Of a DNA stretch of 64,000 nucleotides, positions 50,401 to 56,649 are shown piece after piece. Positions within the stretch are counted from its first letter, which is position 1. Every line of letters starts with the position of its first letter. Source of the stretch: Symsagittifera roscoffensis (Eukaryota > Xenacoelomorpha > Acoela > Convolutidae); contig NC_087068.1 of assembly GCF_963678635.1 (NCBI RefSeq), positions 27,778,318 through 27,842,317 on the forward strand, given 5' to 3'. A model generated the notes under the pieces. That model searched no databases. It was given only the letters and a program-made list of their open reading frames with translations, and was not told the origin of the DNA. The translations under genes and the position numbers were made by a program.

Positions 50401-52352
50401 TGGTTGATAAATTAAAATTCGAAGTTATGCAATAGATTTAAAAGAAACGAAATATTATTTGTTTATTGTTAATGACGAACAAATTTGGTATCCTCCGTTA
50501 AATGAATAGCAGTCAAATTCCAGCAAGGAACGGCCAAAAAACTCAATAGTTGAGGCAAAAAGTTTCCCTGATAGCTTAAAGAATACCGATTATAAACGTT
50601 TCAAAAAAAATTCTCAACCAAATTTAAAATGCAAAAATATAGGACTAAATTCTTTCATAAAGGAGTATCAGCTCGAAATGGTTGGAATTTGAAGAAAAGA
50701 CAGGTGATCAAGAAACAAATTTGTTCACACACTAATAAAAATCATTCATTCGGTCGCAAAGGGATTTCAAAAAGAGTTACTCTCTAAAGAACCGAAACAT
50801 AACCAAACGCAAAATAGCTATATTTAGATACAGAAAATAAAGACTACGAAATCATACTGATAGAAGGCAGTCATTCAATCGAAGCGTGATTTCAAAAGCT
50901 AAGCTTTCGAAAACTTTTTCGACATTTTTTTAGGTCGACCAATTTGATTTTCTTGAAAGACCCTGCTCTGGCCAAATTTTGTGCGCCAACGCTGGTGGTT
51001 TGAAGCAAGTTTTTAGAAGCACAAAACTTTTCGAAAAAATTTTGTAACCTTTTTTTTTAGGTCGACCAGTTTGGTTTTCCGAGCTCTCTGAACATACTAT
51101 AAGGAACCTATTTTTCCAAAAATTTTCTGCGCCGCACGAAAATTTTGACCAAAAAATCAGAAAAGCGCCTTCAAAAAAATTTTGAGGTTGGTCAGCCAAA
51201 AATGGATGTAAAGTTATACCAAAGGAGGGACCCTTTGGAAAAATTTGGCAACTTCTGAGGGAGGGGGGCAGTCCCCCCTCCAGCACGCTACTGCTAATGC
51301 GAGGACATAAGTCACCAGTGACTATACACAAACATAATCATTTTGACGAGAAAAAAGTTAGACCAGCTGTTCGACAAACTATTATTTTTTAATATCTTTT
51401 TGGAATCTAAATCCGGAATCCCGGCGGCAAGTTCTTTAACATTATGCCACTTACAAACAGCTAAAACCCTGCCTTGAAGTAACAGATATAAATCGCGCGT
51501 AAGAAAACGCTCACTCCCCTTTTGATAATGGTCGCAAATCTGAAGTTCTAAAAATTGTTTCCTGGAAAATCACTGATTTTACAAATATCAACTTAATAAA
51601 TTTGCTTACTCTCAAATCTTGTTTGTGTTGATCGGATTCTTTCTTTGAAGTGTGTTTGGAAGACGAGTCCGACTTCTTAGATGACCTCGCAGAGGCACTT
51701 TTCGGGGATTCGTCAAAGGCAACCACAAAGTTTGTTGGGTAAAGACCAGTTTTTCCATTAGACACCAGCTAAAATAACAACGATCTTCTGCGAATTAAGA
51801 AAAATTGTATGCCTGCAAACCAAATTCGACCTTAAATTCAATATGGACATCAAAATACTTTCATAGGTCATCATATTTTTACGGAAAGAGCAACCGTTTA
51901 TTAGTTTTTACCTAATTAAGGAGTGAACAAAAATGTGAGCGAATTAGTTATAACCAATCAAATGCGATCCTTGTTTTCTCTATGAATCACGTATTGAACT
52001 AATAAATTGAAAATTGAGCGGACTTGTGAAAAGGCTGAAGGATTTTTATCCGTAACAAGCTCAAGTGGCGCACCAACCTTTTCCTAATAAAAGAAAATAA
52101 ATAATGAAAAAATGGAGAAACATCGTGGATGATAACATAAAATGAAATACAGTTTCGAAAAAAGTAAGGTAAAAATGTTGACAAAAAGTACTTTTCCGTG
52201 GGCCCATCCAGGTTCCACGTCTTCCACCAACACCACAATCTCTCCCGGTTTGAGAGTCAGTTCGTCTTTCTGAGCTGCCTCGTACTTGTGCTTCACCACA
52301 AACTTCTTCTCACCAGATGATGACGTCATCACCACAGCTGATTCTCCGTCTG
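23261..52352 (-). CDS. SH3-domain adaptor with C-terminal coiled coil (CIN85/CD2AP-like)
   Basis: Likely cytoplasmic scaffold. Exons in transcript order: 52192-52352, 51610-51768, 47641-47800, 41650-41841, 39300-39425, 38710-39017, 33298-33507, 28438-28611, 27424-27837, 23261-23401. All have GT-AG borders and matching phases. From the Met at 52329 the product is 673 aa. Residues 8-64 form an SH3 domain (YEAAQKDELTLKPGEIVVLV, then EPGW, then GKTGLYPTNFV). A Ser/Lys-rich region follows, then an acidic SLDDILDD segment, Gly/Phe/Pro repeats (RFGGVPFPGG), and a Ser/Asn/His/Pro-rich exon ending in KPTRPPPPQVPEKPR, which contains a PxxPxK SH3-ligand motif. The final 45 residues are a heptad coiled coil (TVTRLERRIKELEGQLEQE). 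One SH3, a Pro-rich middle and a C-terminal coil resemble CIN85/CD2AP and their short isoforms. Orthology is inference, and the 5' end may lie further upstream. Confidence 0.8.
23748..23785 (-). repeat. Hairpin segment of the 10.6-kb repeat family, inverted
   Basis: On the minus strand reads CAGGGCTTGCCCTGATACGA then GTAGTGTTGTTG, matching the hairpin segment at 11161, 12320, 13879 and 21083. Confidence 0.55.
24063..24422. mobile_element. hAT-like MITE
   Basis: Starts CAGTGGCGGGCG and ends GGCACTCTACTG, with internal homology (ACCAAAGGGAAGACCCTTTG, TTTTCTGCACCGCA) to the elements at 26773, 37784 and 50930. Flanking 8-mers are similar but decayed. Contains poly(G) and poly(C) tracts. Lies in the last intron of the adaptor gene. 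Confidence 0.65.
24432..25376. mobile_element. Inverted-repeat element of about 0.95 kb
   Basis: The left end holds AAATGGATAAAAATCGATTA and the right end is its near reverse complement (AATCGATTGTTATCCATTT), followed inward on both sides by ACAGATT-containing sequence. The interior is rich in CTGTATATAA-type repeats and has no ORF. Class unknown. Confidence 0.5.
25512..25745 (+). repeat. Partial TATA-type dispersed repeat
   Basis: Left and central parts of the family are present (ACATAGCCAACAGACGAAC, then GAAAATTGTGTCAATTGGGT, then CCACTGAAATCTGAG). The TATA end is missing. Confidence 0.5.
25746..26770. other. Intron stretch without recognised features
   Basis: AT-rich intron sequence of the adaptor gene. 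No exon or repeat I could support. Confidence 0.45.
26773..27121 (-). mobile_element. hAT-like MITE, inverted copy
   Basis: Ends CAGGGAGGATTT and AAAATCCGCCCCT. The interior is the reverse complement of the 37784 element, for example CATCCATTTTCGGCCGACCA and GGCGCCTTTGGCGCCAATAT. Confidence 0.65.
27424..27837 (-). CDS. Adaptor exon: Ser/Asn/His/Pro-rich, with SH3-ligand motif
   Basis: A 138-codon phase-0 exon (residues 490-627), the largest in the gene. Low-complexity Ser, Asn, Thr, His and Pro dominate, with a compact proline segment KPTRPPPPQVPEKPR at 605-619. Because it is phase 0 at both ends it could be skipped without a frameshift. Donor TTC/GTAAGT is strong. Confidence 0.85.
28938..29265 (+). 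repeat. TATA-type dispersed repeat, internally shortened
   Basis: Begins AACATAGCCAACTGACACTT and ends GACCTATATAAGAGTACTCA then CTACGTTCATTTCTCTT. Confidence 0.75.
29270..29625 (+). repeat. TATA-type dispersed repeat
   Basis: A second copy immediately after the previous one. Contains CATAGCCAACTGAC, GAAGTCGATCACATTTTTCG, GCTGTTCGATAGTGGAATTA and GACCTATATAAGAGTCTGAA. Confidence 0.75.
29636..30262 (-). repeat. MITE-like repeat, GTAGCCGGTTACTG family
   Basis: Runs from TATTCGGGTGTTTTAGTTTT, through TTTTCCACGCAAAATCAGGT, to GGTCGGAACATTATGCCACT and CAGTAACCGGCTAC. It is the opposite orientation of the copy at 6331. Confidence 0.55.
30637..30812. repeat. Foldback of GCGACAATT units
   Basis: The left arm carries GCGACAATTCGTAGTAAACG and the right arm GACGCTTGTTACGAATTATT. 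These are inverted versions of the units at 9203-9268. Confidence 0.5.
30812..31182 (-). mobile_element. tRNA-like SINE family A, copy 1
   Basis: A 370-bp copy of a family found at least six times. Its minus strand holds a decayed tRNA-like segment: CGCTGAGTTGTTAGTGCG (A-box-like) and GCGGGATCGAATC (B-box-like). The low-coordinate end has GCGAAGC and the high end has an inverted TACACTA/TTAGTGTA pair. Confidence 0.65.
31251..33087 (-). mobile_element. Non-autonomous Helitron with satellite interior, copy 1
   Basis: On the minus strand the element begins TCTATTATATATTTAAATGC and ends with a hairpin, GCACCGGAGGTGC, then GTTACCTG and CTAG. It sits between host A and T, as Helitrons do. The interior is about nine monomers of roughly 160 bp, each with a core like ACTCCTGAGAGTA and TATCTCGAAAACTACA. 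No Rep or helicase coding is present. Copy 1 contains a second internal start-type and end-type monomer near 31900-32040, so it may be two arrays joined. Lies in an intron of the adaptor gene. Confidence 0.8.
33298..33507 (-). CDS. Adaptor exon: Gly/Phe/Pro-rich segment
   Basis: A 70-codon phase-0 exon (residues 362-431) with GPPFGGPGVG and RFGGVPFPGGANLLSELR. No domain recognised. Its 3' part, donor and adjoining intron are duplicated at 35857-35984 with a damaged donor. Confidence 0.85.
33588..34190 (+). repeat. TATA-type dispersed repeat, diverged double copy
   Basis: Two successive diverged copies of the family body. The first has AGCCAACAGA and GAGAAAAATGGTTCAATGGG. The second ends CACGACCTAAATAAGTGTCT then GCGTTCATTG. 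Confidence 0.6.
34672..34738 (+). repeat. Left end of a TATA-type repeat, interrupted by Helitron copy 2
   Basis: AACATAGCCAACAGACAGTT, then GAAAAGAGTCATTGAACGCA, stops at the Helitron boundary at 34739. Confidence 0.65.
34739..35845 (-). mobile_element. Non-autonomous Helitron with satellite interior, copy 2
   Basis: Same termini as copy 1: a TCTATTATAC-type 5' end at 35845, and hairpin GCACCGGAGGTGC, GTTACACA, CTAG at the 3' end, between host A and T. About five monomers. Just beyond the 5' end lies a duplicated fragment of an adaptor exon. Confidence 0.8.
35857..35984 (-). pseudogene. Duplicated adaptor exon fragment with broken donor
   Basis: Closely matches 33220-33346, covering the last part of the 33298-33507 exon, its donor and about 75 bases of intron. 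At the donor the parent reads CCT/GTAAGT while the copy reads CCT/CTTAGT, so it should not splice. Immediately to the right lies GTGAAGTCCACATTTAAATA, resembling the Helitron 5' end (GTGAAGCCCGCATTTAAATA at 33059 onward). Confidence 0.8.
36015..36450 (+). repeat. TATA-type dispersed repeat, decayed
   Basis: Contains GACATAGCC, TTAGTTTGAGAAAACTGGAT, CACTAGAAGTTGATCATGTT and a decayed end AGACCTAGAAAAGTGTCT. Possibly the other half of the repeat interrupted at 34739. Confidence 0.55.
36460..36760 (-). repeat. Inverted copy of the 10.6-kb array unit
   Basis: Includes GGATTAAATCTCCGATTACG and CGCGTTAATTGTCCCAAATT, the reverse complement of 10850-10940, and continues to TTTCGTGACGAAAATCGGAA. Confidence 0.7.
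37784..38170. mobile_element. hAT-like MITE with 8-bp target duplication
   Basis: A 387-bp element with ends CAGGGGCGGATCTAGGATTT and AAATCCGCCCCTG. Flanking 8-mers GCTGAGAA (37776-37783) and CCTGAGAA (38171-38178) match at 7 of 8 positions. CAG-type ends and an 8-bp duplication fit hAT. No transposase. A related fragment is at 37080-37200. Confidence 0.85.
38219..38378 (+). repeat. Partial TATA-type dispersed repeat
   Basis: Left part only: AATATAGCCAACTGACTGG, then TTTACCCAATTTGAGAAAGC. Confidence 0.5.
38710..39017 (-). CDS. Adaptor exon: central linker with basic Pro segment
   Basis: Residues 259-361. Begins with a split Gly codon and ends in phase 0. An acidic/hydrophobic first half is followed by PKPNLGVTRKGVPRPNNKRL and a charged, Ala-rich stretch (KQDAEKAESDRAQAAEK) that may be helical. 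The RPNNKRLP part loosely recalls the capping-protein-binding (CPI) motif of CIN85/CD2AP, but spacing is not canonical. Confidence 0.85.
39300..39425 (-). CDS. Adaptor exon: Ser/Lys-rich linker
   Basis: Residues 217-259, split codons at both ends. The acceptor at 39426-39428 (CTTAG) was chosen over the CCAG 6 bases downstream because only the former keeps the frame with the previous exon. Confidence 0.75.
39846..39995 (-). mobile_element. tRNA-like SINE family B, diverged copy
   Basis: Minus strand carries GAGGTAACCACTACGCCTGA and a B-box-like GTAGGTTCTAATC, followed by CCAGGACCTGTTTTTTAG. Same plan as copies at 48676 and 61488. Confidence 0.55.
40118..40458 (-). mobile_element. tRNA-like SINE family A, copy 2, with (CA)n
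   Basis: Shares TTAGCTTCGCAAACACTAAC, AATAAGCCTCGAATTAGC and ACTAGCCCAAAATAAAGCAG with the family. The tRNA-like core is disrupted by a CA dinucleotide run at 40273-40288. Confidence 0.6.
40985..41530 (+). repeat. TATA-type dispersed repeat with 83-bp terminal tandem duplication
   Basis: Body as in the family. Its right end (ACGACCTGAATAAATGACAA then TCACTTTGTTCGTTA) is repeated in tandem at about 41380 and 41468. Confidence 0.65.
41650..41841 (-). CDS. Adaptor exon: basic, Ser/His-rich
   Basis: Residues 153-217. Opens with a basic cluster (GKKRRG then KRHAQK) that could act in nuclear or membrane targeting, followed by Ser/His-rich sequence. Joins neighbours by split codons (phases agree). 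Donor is GTTGGT, weaker than the others in the gene. Confidence 0.8.
42172..42478. mobile_element. MITE of the GTAGCCGGTT family with both inverted ends
   Basis: Left end GTAGCCGGTTGCAGAGCAAG then TAGCAGATAATGTTCC; right end GGTCGGAACATTCTGTGCTA. It is the only copy here where the two ends sit about 300 bp apart facing each other. Related end fragments are at 54586 and 56222. Confidence 0.55.
43200..43670 (-). mobile_element. Non-LTR retrotransposon fragment (linker before RT)
   Basis: Overlapping minus-strand frames encode the segment that lies between endonuclease and reverse transcriptase in Jockey/CR1-type LINEs: TERKIYDKEFTQEEFKSNL, then a NKCAPRKATF segment, then KPRW followed by basic, Arg-rich sequence. 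It contains a frameshift, and the reverse transcriptase itself is missing at the low end. A further open frame at 43986-44201 may belong to the same element but is not recognisable. Confidence 0.55.
44389..44430. repeat. Perfect 16-bp stem hairpin
   Basis: TTGTTTTAAATACAAC and its exact reverse complement around a 10-base loop. Confidence 0.9.
44431..46485. other. Intron stretch without supported features
   Basis: AT-rich. Short minus-strand frames at 44715-44927 and 45148-45369 might be LINE endonuclease debris, but I see no diagnostic motif. Confidence 0.4.
46486..46745 (-). mobile_element. tRNA-like SINE family A, copy 3, shortened
   Basis: Has AGGCGAAGCTGTGCTTCACA at the low end and TTTGCGAGTTAGGTTGGGAA toward the high end. 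The segment with TAAAGCAG is deleted. Confidence 0.6.
47028..47400 (-). mobile_element. tRNA-like SINE family A, copy 4 (best tRNA core)
   Basis: The minus strand of 47150-47215 folds like a tRNA: GCAGCTGAGTAGTTAGAGC (A box), anticodon-like stem GAGA/TCTC enclosing CTCATAA (CAT in anticodon position), and TGTCGATTCC (B box). The low end carries GCGATGCTGCGCTTCGC. Located directly beside the next adaptor exon. Confidence 0.7.
47641..47800 (-). CDS. Adaptor exon: acidic linker
   Basis: Residues 100-153. Begins in phase 0 with VDPSDDELDGG and contains a SQSSLDDILDDTSS segment. Ends with one base of a split Glu codon completed by the next exon. Splice sites are TTCAG and GTAAGG. Confidence 0.85.
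47938..48000 (+). repeat. Short tandem duplication
   Basis: TTCTTCTTTTATTGTTAAGC occurs twice in 40 bases. Confidence 0.8.
48676..48835 (-). mobile_element. tRNA-like SINE family B, copy 1
   Basis: The minus strand has TACGGAGGTAACAAATTTGC (A-box-like), an anticodon-like stem ATTTGC/GCAAAT around CTGGGATT, and a near-perfect B box GGGTTCGAATC. It runs into TTTTTTTT after GACAGGATCTG, which could stop RNA polymerase III. The low part ATGTGGCAACTAAGCTGACA is shared with 61488. Confidence 0.7.
48840..49699. other. Intron stretch without supported features
   Basis: AT-rich. Nothing beyond short purine-rich runs (such as AGACAGAGAGAAAGAAGGAA near 49203). Confidence 0.45.
49700..49895 (+). repeat. 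Right half of a TATA-type dispersed repeat
   Basis: Contains TTGAGCCTGAAAATGATTTT and GCGCTATATAAGCGCCTTCA, keeping the TATA box although flanking bases have changed. Confidence 0.5.
50020..50130 (-). mobile_element. SINE family A fragment
   Basis: AAGAGTCTCACGCCC and ACCAGCCACCAATAAAGCAG correspond to the tRNA 5' side and head of the family. Confidence 0.45.
50930..51292. mobile_element. hAT-like MITE, partial
   Basis: Ends at the right in CAGCACGCTACTG. The interior matches the family (TTTTCTGCGCCGCAC, CAGCCAAAAATGGATG, GGGACCCTTTGG). AGGTCGACCAATTTGATTTT occurs twice (about 50931 and 51058), suggesting an internal duplication. The left end is unclear. Confidence 0.6.
51610..51768 (-). 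CDS. Adaptor exon: second half of SH3 plus Ser/Lys tail
   Basis: Residues 47-99. LVSNGKTGLYPTNFV completes the SH3 fold with the conserved GxxGLxPxNxV motif. A Ser/Lys-rich stretch follows (ARSSKKSDSSSKHTSKKE). Phase 0 at both ends. Confidence 0.9.
52192..52352 (-). CDS. Adaptor exon: first half of SH3, with first usable Met
   Basis: Residues 1-46 from the ATG at 52327-52329, plus 23 upstream bases that stay open. Encodes KYEAAQKDELTLKPGEIVVL and the SH3 tryptophan in EPGWAHGK (an Ala replaces the frequent second Trp). The acceptor is a tandem NAGNAG (GCAG/CAG), so alternative use would add or drop one residue without changing frame. Confidence 0.9.
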
Positions 52353-52741
52353 CTGCACAAGACGCACACGTGATAACACTGCGTCATACCCGGTTGCATG
52401 TTATAGTTTTGTTACATAGTATGTTCACAGGTTCACTTAAAATGGGTACAGGAAAAAAATGAGTCCTGGTTAATAAATTTTTTATACAAAAGCTTTTTTG
52501 CGGCCAAAAATCTCACTATTATTTATTACTAAATAATAAGTTAACTATTATTTCATAAGTTGTGAAAACATATACAGCAGTTAGTTTTTATTTTAGAGCT
52601 CGAGATAAATGTTAACCGAAAATATACGGCAAATGTTTTTTTTTTCAGCTAGAAAAAGTTATTTTTGGAAGCTAAACATCAGTTTATTTTATTTTCCAAT
52701 TGGTAAGTTCATTTCACAATAAAACGATTCCACTGACTTAC

Positions 52742-52786
52742 CGACGCTATGTAGACGTTTCACAGGATAAAAACAGCCAATACCAA
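52742..52786 (-). CDS. Tentative upstream adaptor exon
   Basis: A 45-bp block bounded by AATTAG and a strong GTAAGT donor. Its phase (two bases in, one base out) fits the SH3 exon exactly, reading GIGCFYPVKRLHSV. It contains no Met, so a further 5' exon or a spliced leader would be needed. Support is only splice signals and phase. Confidence 0.3.
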
Positions 52787-53945
52787 CTAATTAAGTTTCG
52801 CTTTAACTCCAGTATCAGAAAGGTTAGAACATAGAAAAGAAGGTAAATTGTAATTGAAAACCGGAAGCGTGAAAGCCGCGGGATATCAATTAAGGGTAAT
52901 GCTAATCGCTAGAGAACCTTGCACCGATATGTTAGTTTACACAGCAGTGAATAATTGGTAAGTCGATTAATCCTTAGCTATACATCTCAGTTATGAAAGG
53001 AATCAAATTTGGAGGTAAGTTCCTAACAAATTAGAAGCAAAAGAACGCAAAAAAAACTAATGTACTTCCTGACAATAACTAATACTTCTCAATAATTTAT
53101 GTCCAAATAGAACACCAATTCCTTTCTTTTGACTGACAAATAACTGCTATTAGACCCGAAAAACTTGAACGCAAAACTGCTTCTCCATGATTATTGGAAA
53201 GAACGTAACAAATTTTTGCCACAAAACACTAGAGATTGATGATTAGGGGCAAAAATAATCTGAAGGTCAAATCATGTTTCGCGAATTGATAGACAAGCAG
53301 TTGTCGAGCAGAGAATGTAGTGAATATTTGGTTCTGGGACAAATGTTGCTCTAGGGACGCTCTATATACAGATAAGGACAGCCAAGGGATGTAACATCAG
53401 AGCATCAGACGTCTCTAGACAATCAATAACTATCTGAAGTGAAATGGAAGGATTAGTACTTGGTCAGTTGCTTATTATTTCTGAGTGTGAGTAACTTATT
53501 ACGTCGATAAGTTAGTTACTTATTCTGTTGGTTAGTTGCAATAAGAAGCAATATTTTTTTTGTTTACAGAGCAAAAGCTATAGAAACGTTCGTCGCAACC
53601 GCAACATACATACATATATCTATGTCAAGACACTTAGAAACCACGCATGTAACTTCAAGCTCTGAAAATAATCTAGTTTAGACATCTCCTTCCATATGGC
53701 CAGCTAAACAGACAATGGATAAAATTCATATCATTTTTTGTCAATTAGGATCTCGGACACTGACAAGCGTAGGTTGCAGTTGGTTCGAAATTAGCATGTT
53801 CCGTTCTGCAAAGTAATCCTATTAAAAAATTAGTTGAAGCAAATCAGATTTCTATGTCGTTCGGAAGGAGGAGGAATTAAACAAAGAAAATATAAAGAAA
53901 ATTTGACAAGAGAAGCCAGTGACTGGTAAGTGGCACGTTATGTTA
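52787..53945. other. Region upstream of the adaptor, no clear feature
   Basis: I looked for further minus-strand 5' exons and found none that I could support. TTACTTATT/AGTTAGTT-rich sequence occurs near 53490-53545. Confidence 0.4.
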
Positions 53946-54246
53946 ACACAGAGGCGAAACTCCGCTTTCGAAAAATCATCGAGAAAACGACAAAAAAGCA
54001 GCTCCATGAAGGGAAATTAAAATAAAAAAGTAAAAAAACGACTCGAATTAGTAATAGGTTCGAACCAGCGACTCGAGATTTGGAGTTTCACGTCTTCCCT
54101 TTTAGCCACGGACGCTTAACGATGTGCAAACTCTAGTCACAAGTAAAGCAGAGGACAGATGCTATGAATTTTCCAAGGCTACATATCTTAGTTATGGTAA
54201 ATTTGTCATGCTAATACACTACGCTTGCTACTTCACTAGTGTAAAC
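53946..54246 (-). mobile_element. tRNA-like SINE family A, copy 5
   Basis: Carries ACACAGAGGCGAAACTCCGC at the low end, GGTTCGAACCAGCGACTCGA in the tRNA part and the inverted ACACTA/TAGTGT end near 54213-54241. Confidence 0.65.
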
Positions 54247-54751
54247 AAGAAGCACAGAAAGTTCCGACCACAGTCAAATTTGTAAAAACAAAGCAAAAAA
54301 AAATTTAATTGAAAACAAAAATTGTTTGTGGAACAATTTGGTTCAATGACACTTAGCATTTATATTGTATCTAAAAACCATATGCAACATAAAAAAACAG
54401 TCGCAGAACATCTTCAAAAACAAAAGCATTTCTCTTACCACACAAGAAAATGGCACCGAATATTTATTTTCATCCATCCTAAACCAACTTCGCTAATACT
54501 GCATTACGGCGAACAATCACAGATTTCATAGGGCTTTCTGATACAGAAACATATTTATTAACAAGAAGATTCAGTTACTGTGCAGGTAGCACAGATTGTT
54601 GCATATAATATTTTCCTCCGTTTTTTTTCGATTTTTTCAAATCTTTTTCGTTATATATGCAGGTTGGAAGAAGACTAAAAGTCAACTTAAAGGATTAAGT
54701 TAAGGCTTAACAAAGTATAAAAAACTTTAAAACTTTAGAATTAAAAAGAAA

Positions 54752-56001
54752 CTAGCATGTAACGCACCTCCGGTGCTTCGAATTTATGACAACTCATAAA
54801 AACGGCATATATTGGAAATAATATTAGCATCCTTTGAGTGTACCCTGATAAAACACAAGTATTACACAGGGTCGGGAACTTCAAATTTTGAGAAAATTCA
54901 AATTAAAGTTTTCTAATTTTATTTTTGAAAAACCACGGAAAGTGCCATATCCCGAAAACTACAAAAAATTGAGCACTCATATTTGGGTGCACGATTCGCA
55001 ACTCCTGAGAGTACTCTGACAGCCCCCAACTTCAGAGTTAGGAATTCCACAAATTTTGAAAAACTTAGGTTTTCTGAAATTTTTTTTGAAAAAAATCATA
55101 AAAACGTCATATCTCAAAAACTACAAGGATACAAGCAGTCATACTTAAAAAAAAACTCGCAACCCCTGGGAGTGCCCTGATAAAACATCAGATGGGAACA
55201 TACGAAAAATTTTAAATCTAAGTTCTTTGAACAATTAAGAAAAACACTACAAACGTCACATCTCGGAAATAAAAAGCATTAGAGCAGTCGCATTTGGAGG
55301 AAAAAATTGCAACTCCTGGTAGTACCGTGACAGACCCTCAGTATAGAGAAGAAAATTTCAATTTTGTGAATTTTTCCATATCTAATTCCTTTGAAAAACT
55401 TAGAAAAAATCCTGAAAACCATCATATCTCCAAAGAACAAGGATTTGAGCAGTCATATTGAGAGGCTGAGAGTACCCTCACAGTTTCCAATAACAGGAGT
55501 GAGAACTTCACAAAACTTTCGAATTTTTTGAAATCTGTTTTTTTTTTTTGAAAATTTTTGAAAAAATCATAACAAACGTCATATCTCGAAAACTACGAGG
55601 ATTTGAGAAGTGAGATTCGACGGCAAGATTCGCAACTACTGAGAGTACCCTGACAGCTCCCAACTACAGGGTTGAGAATTTCATATTTTGTGAAATTTTT
55701 TCAAGTTACTTTTTTGGAAACTTTTGAAAAATCTCGAACATTGCCGTATGTCGTAAAGTAAAACGATTTGGTAACTCATATATGGAGGCCAAAATCGCAA
55801 CACCTGGGGAAGCCATGACAGCATCCCAATAGTGGGTTGGTAATTTCAAACTTGGTAAAATAAACATTGAATTTAAACTGGAAAATCGAAAAAAAAATCT
55901 TAACCATTGCAATATACGATATAGCTTAAACATGGCGAGATAATACGTTGAAAAAGCTTAACCATGGCGAGATAGTGGAGCGCCCATGTAAATATATGTG
56001 A
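54752..56001 (-). mobile_element. Non-autonomous Helitron with satellite interior, copy 3
   Basis: The 3' end on the minus strand is GCACCGGAGGTGC, GTTACATG, CTAG followed by T. The 5' end is a decayed TCACATATATTTACATG. About seven monomers of roughly 160 bp. The first monomer (CATCCTTTGAGTGTACCCTG) and last monomer (GACAGCATCCCAATAGTGGG) match the first and last monomers of the other copies. Confidence 0.75.
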
Positions 56002-56640
56002 AGAGATTAATGTGAAGAGACCCTCAATTTTTAAACACAACTAAGTCTATAACTTCGAGCGTGTTTTCATGATACTGAGAAAACTTAAGAATTTTTTTTG
56101 AAAAACATCGAATCAGGCTTGCAAGTGCTTTAATATGATATATAAAATAAATTCTTGCAGCCCTCTTATGATTGTTTGTGGTATCTGATTTTGCCAGTAG
56201 AAAAGAAGAAACAAGAATACCTGATTGCTGTGCAAGTAGCACCAAGTTCCAACAGCAAAAAAAAATAAAAAAAAGTTCGAGTCATTGTTTCTTCGCCGTC
56301 TGGAGAAGGCGGTAAAAGAAACTTCGAAAACAAAATTGAATGATGCTAAATCTGTTTGCGCGGTTTGACCACTTTTTCGGATGGCTTCAATTATAAAATT
56401 AGGTGTCCTACAATTTAATACCAGCCAATTAACACCTAGTCATTTCACTACTAAGCAATTTAAATCCACAACACTTTAATTACTATTTTCCAGTTTAACA
56501 CCGTACATTTTAACACCTTATCATTTCACTACAAGAATTAAAGCGGTATGAACTCTAAATTTACTTTTGTCACACCAAAGTTAATCCTACAACAAACGCA
56601 CGCATCATGTTTAAAAACTTGGTTTATCTTAGTTAAAATG
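56002..56640. other. AT-rich stretch
   Basis: Contains a GTAGCCGGTT-family end fragment (TGATTGCTGTGCAAGTAGCA near 56223) and a repeated AACACCTNNTCATTTCACTAC near 56430 and 56514. No gene seen. Confidence 0.5.
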
Positions 56641-56649
56641 CTAAAATGA

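Noticed and set aside
50280-50430. A plus-strand coding block (YPCVDDRIPLREERKPFERL) ending at a stop near 50432
   Set aside because: It looks faintly like retroelement C-terminal sequence, but it is short and has no diagnostic motif.
54431-54531. A minus-strand first exon with Met (MDENKYSVPFSCV) before a GTAAGA donor near 54440
   Set aside because: It ends in phase 0, while both the SH3 exon and the tentative 52742 exon need one leading base, so it does not join.
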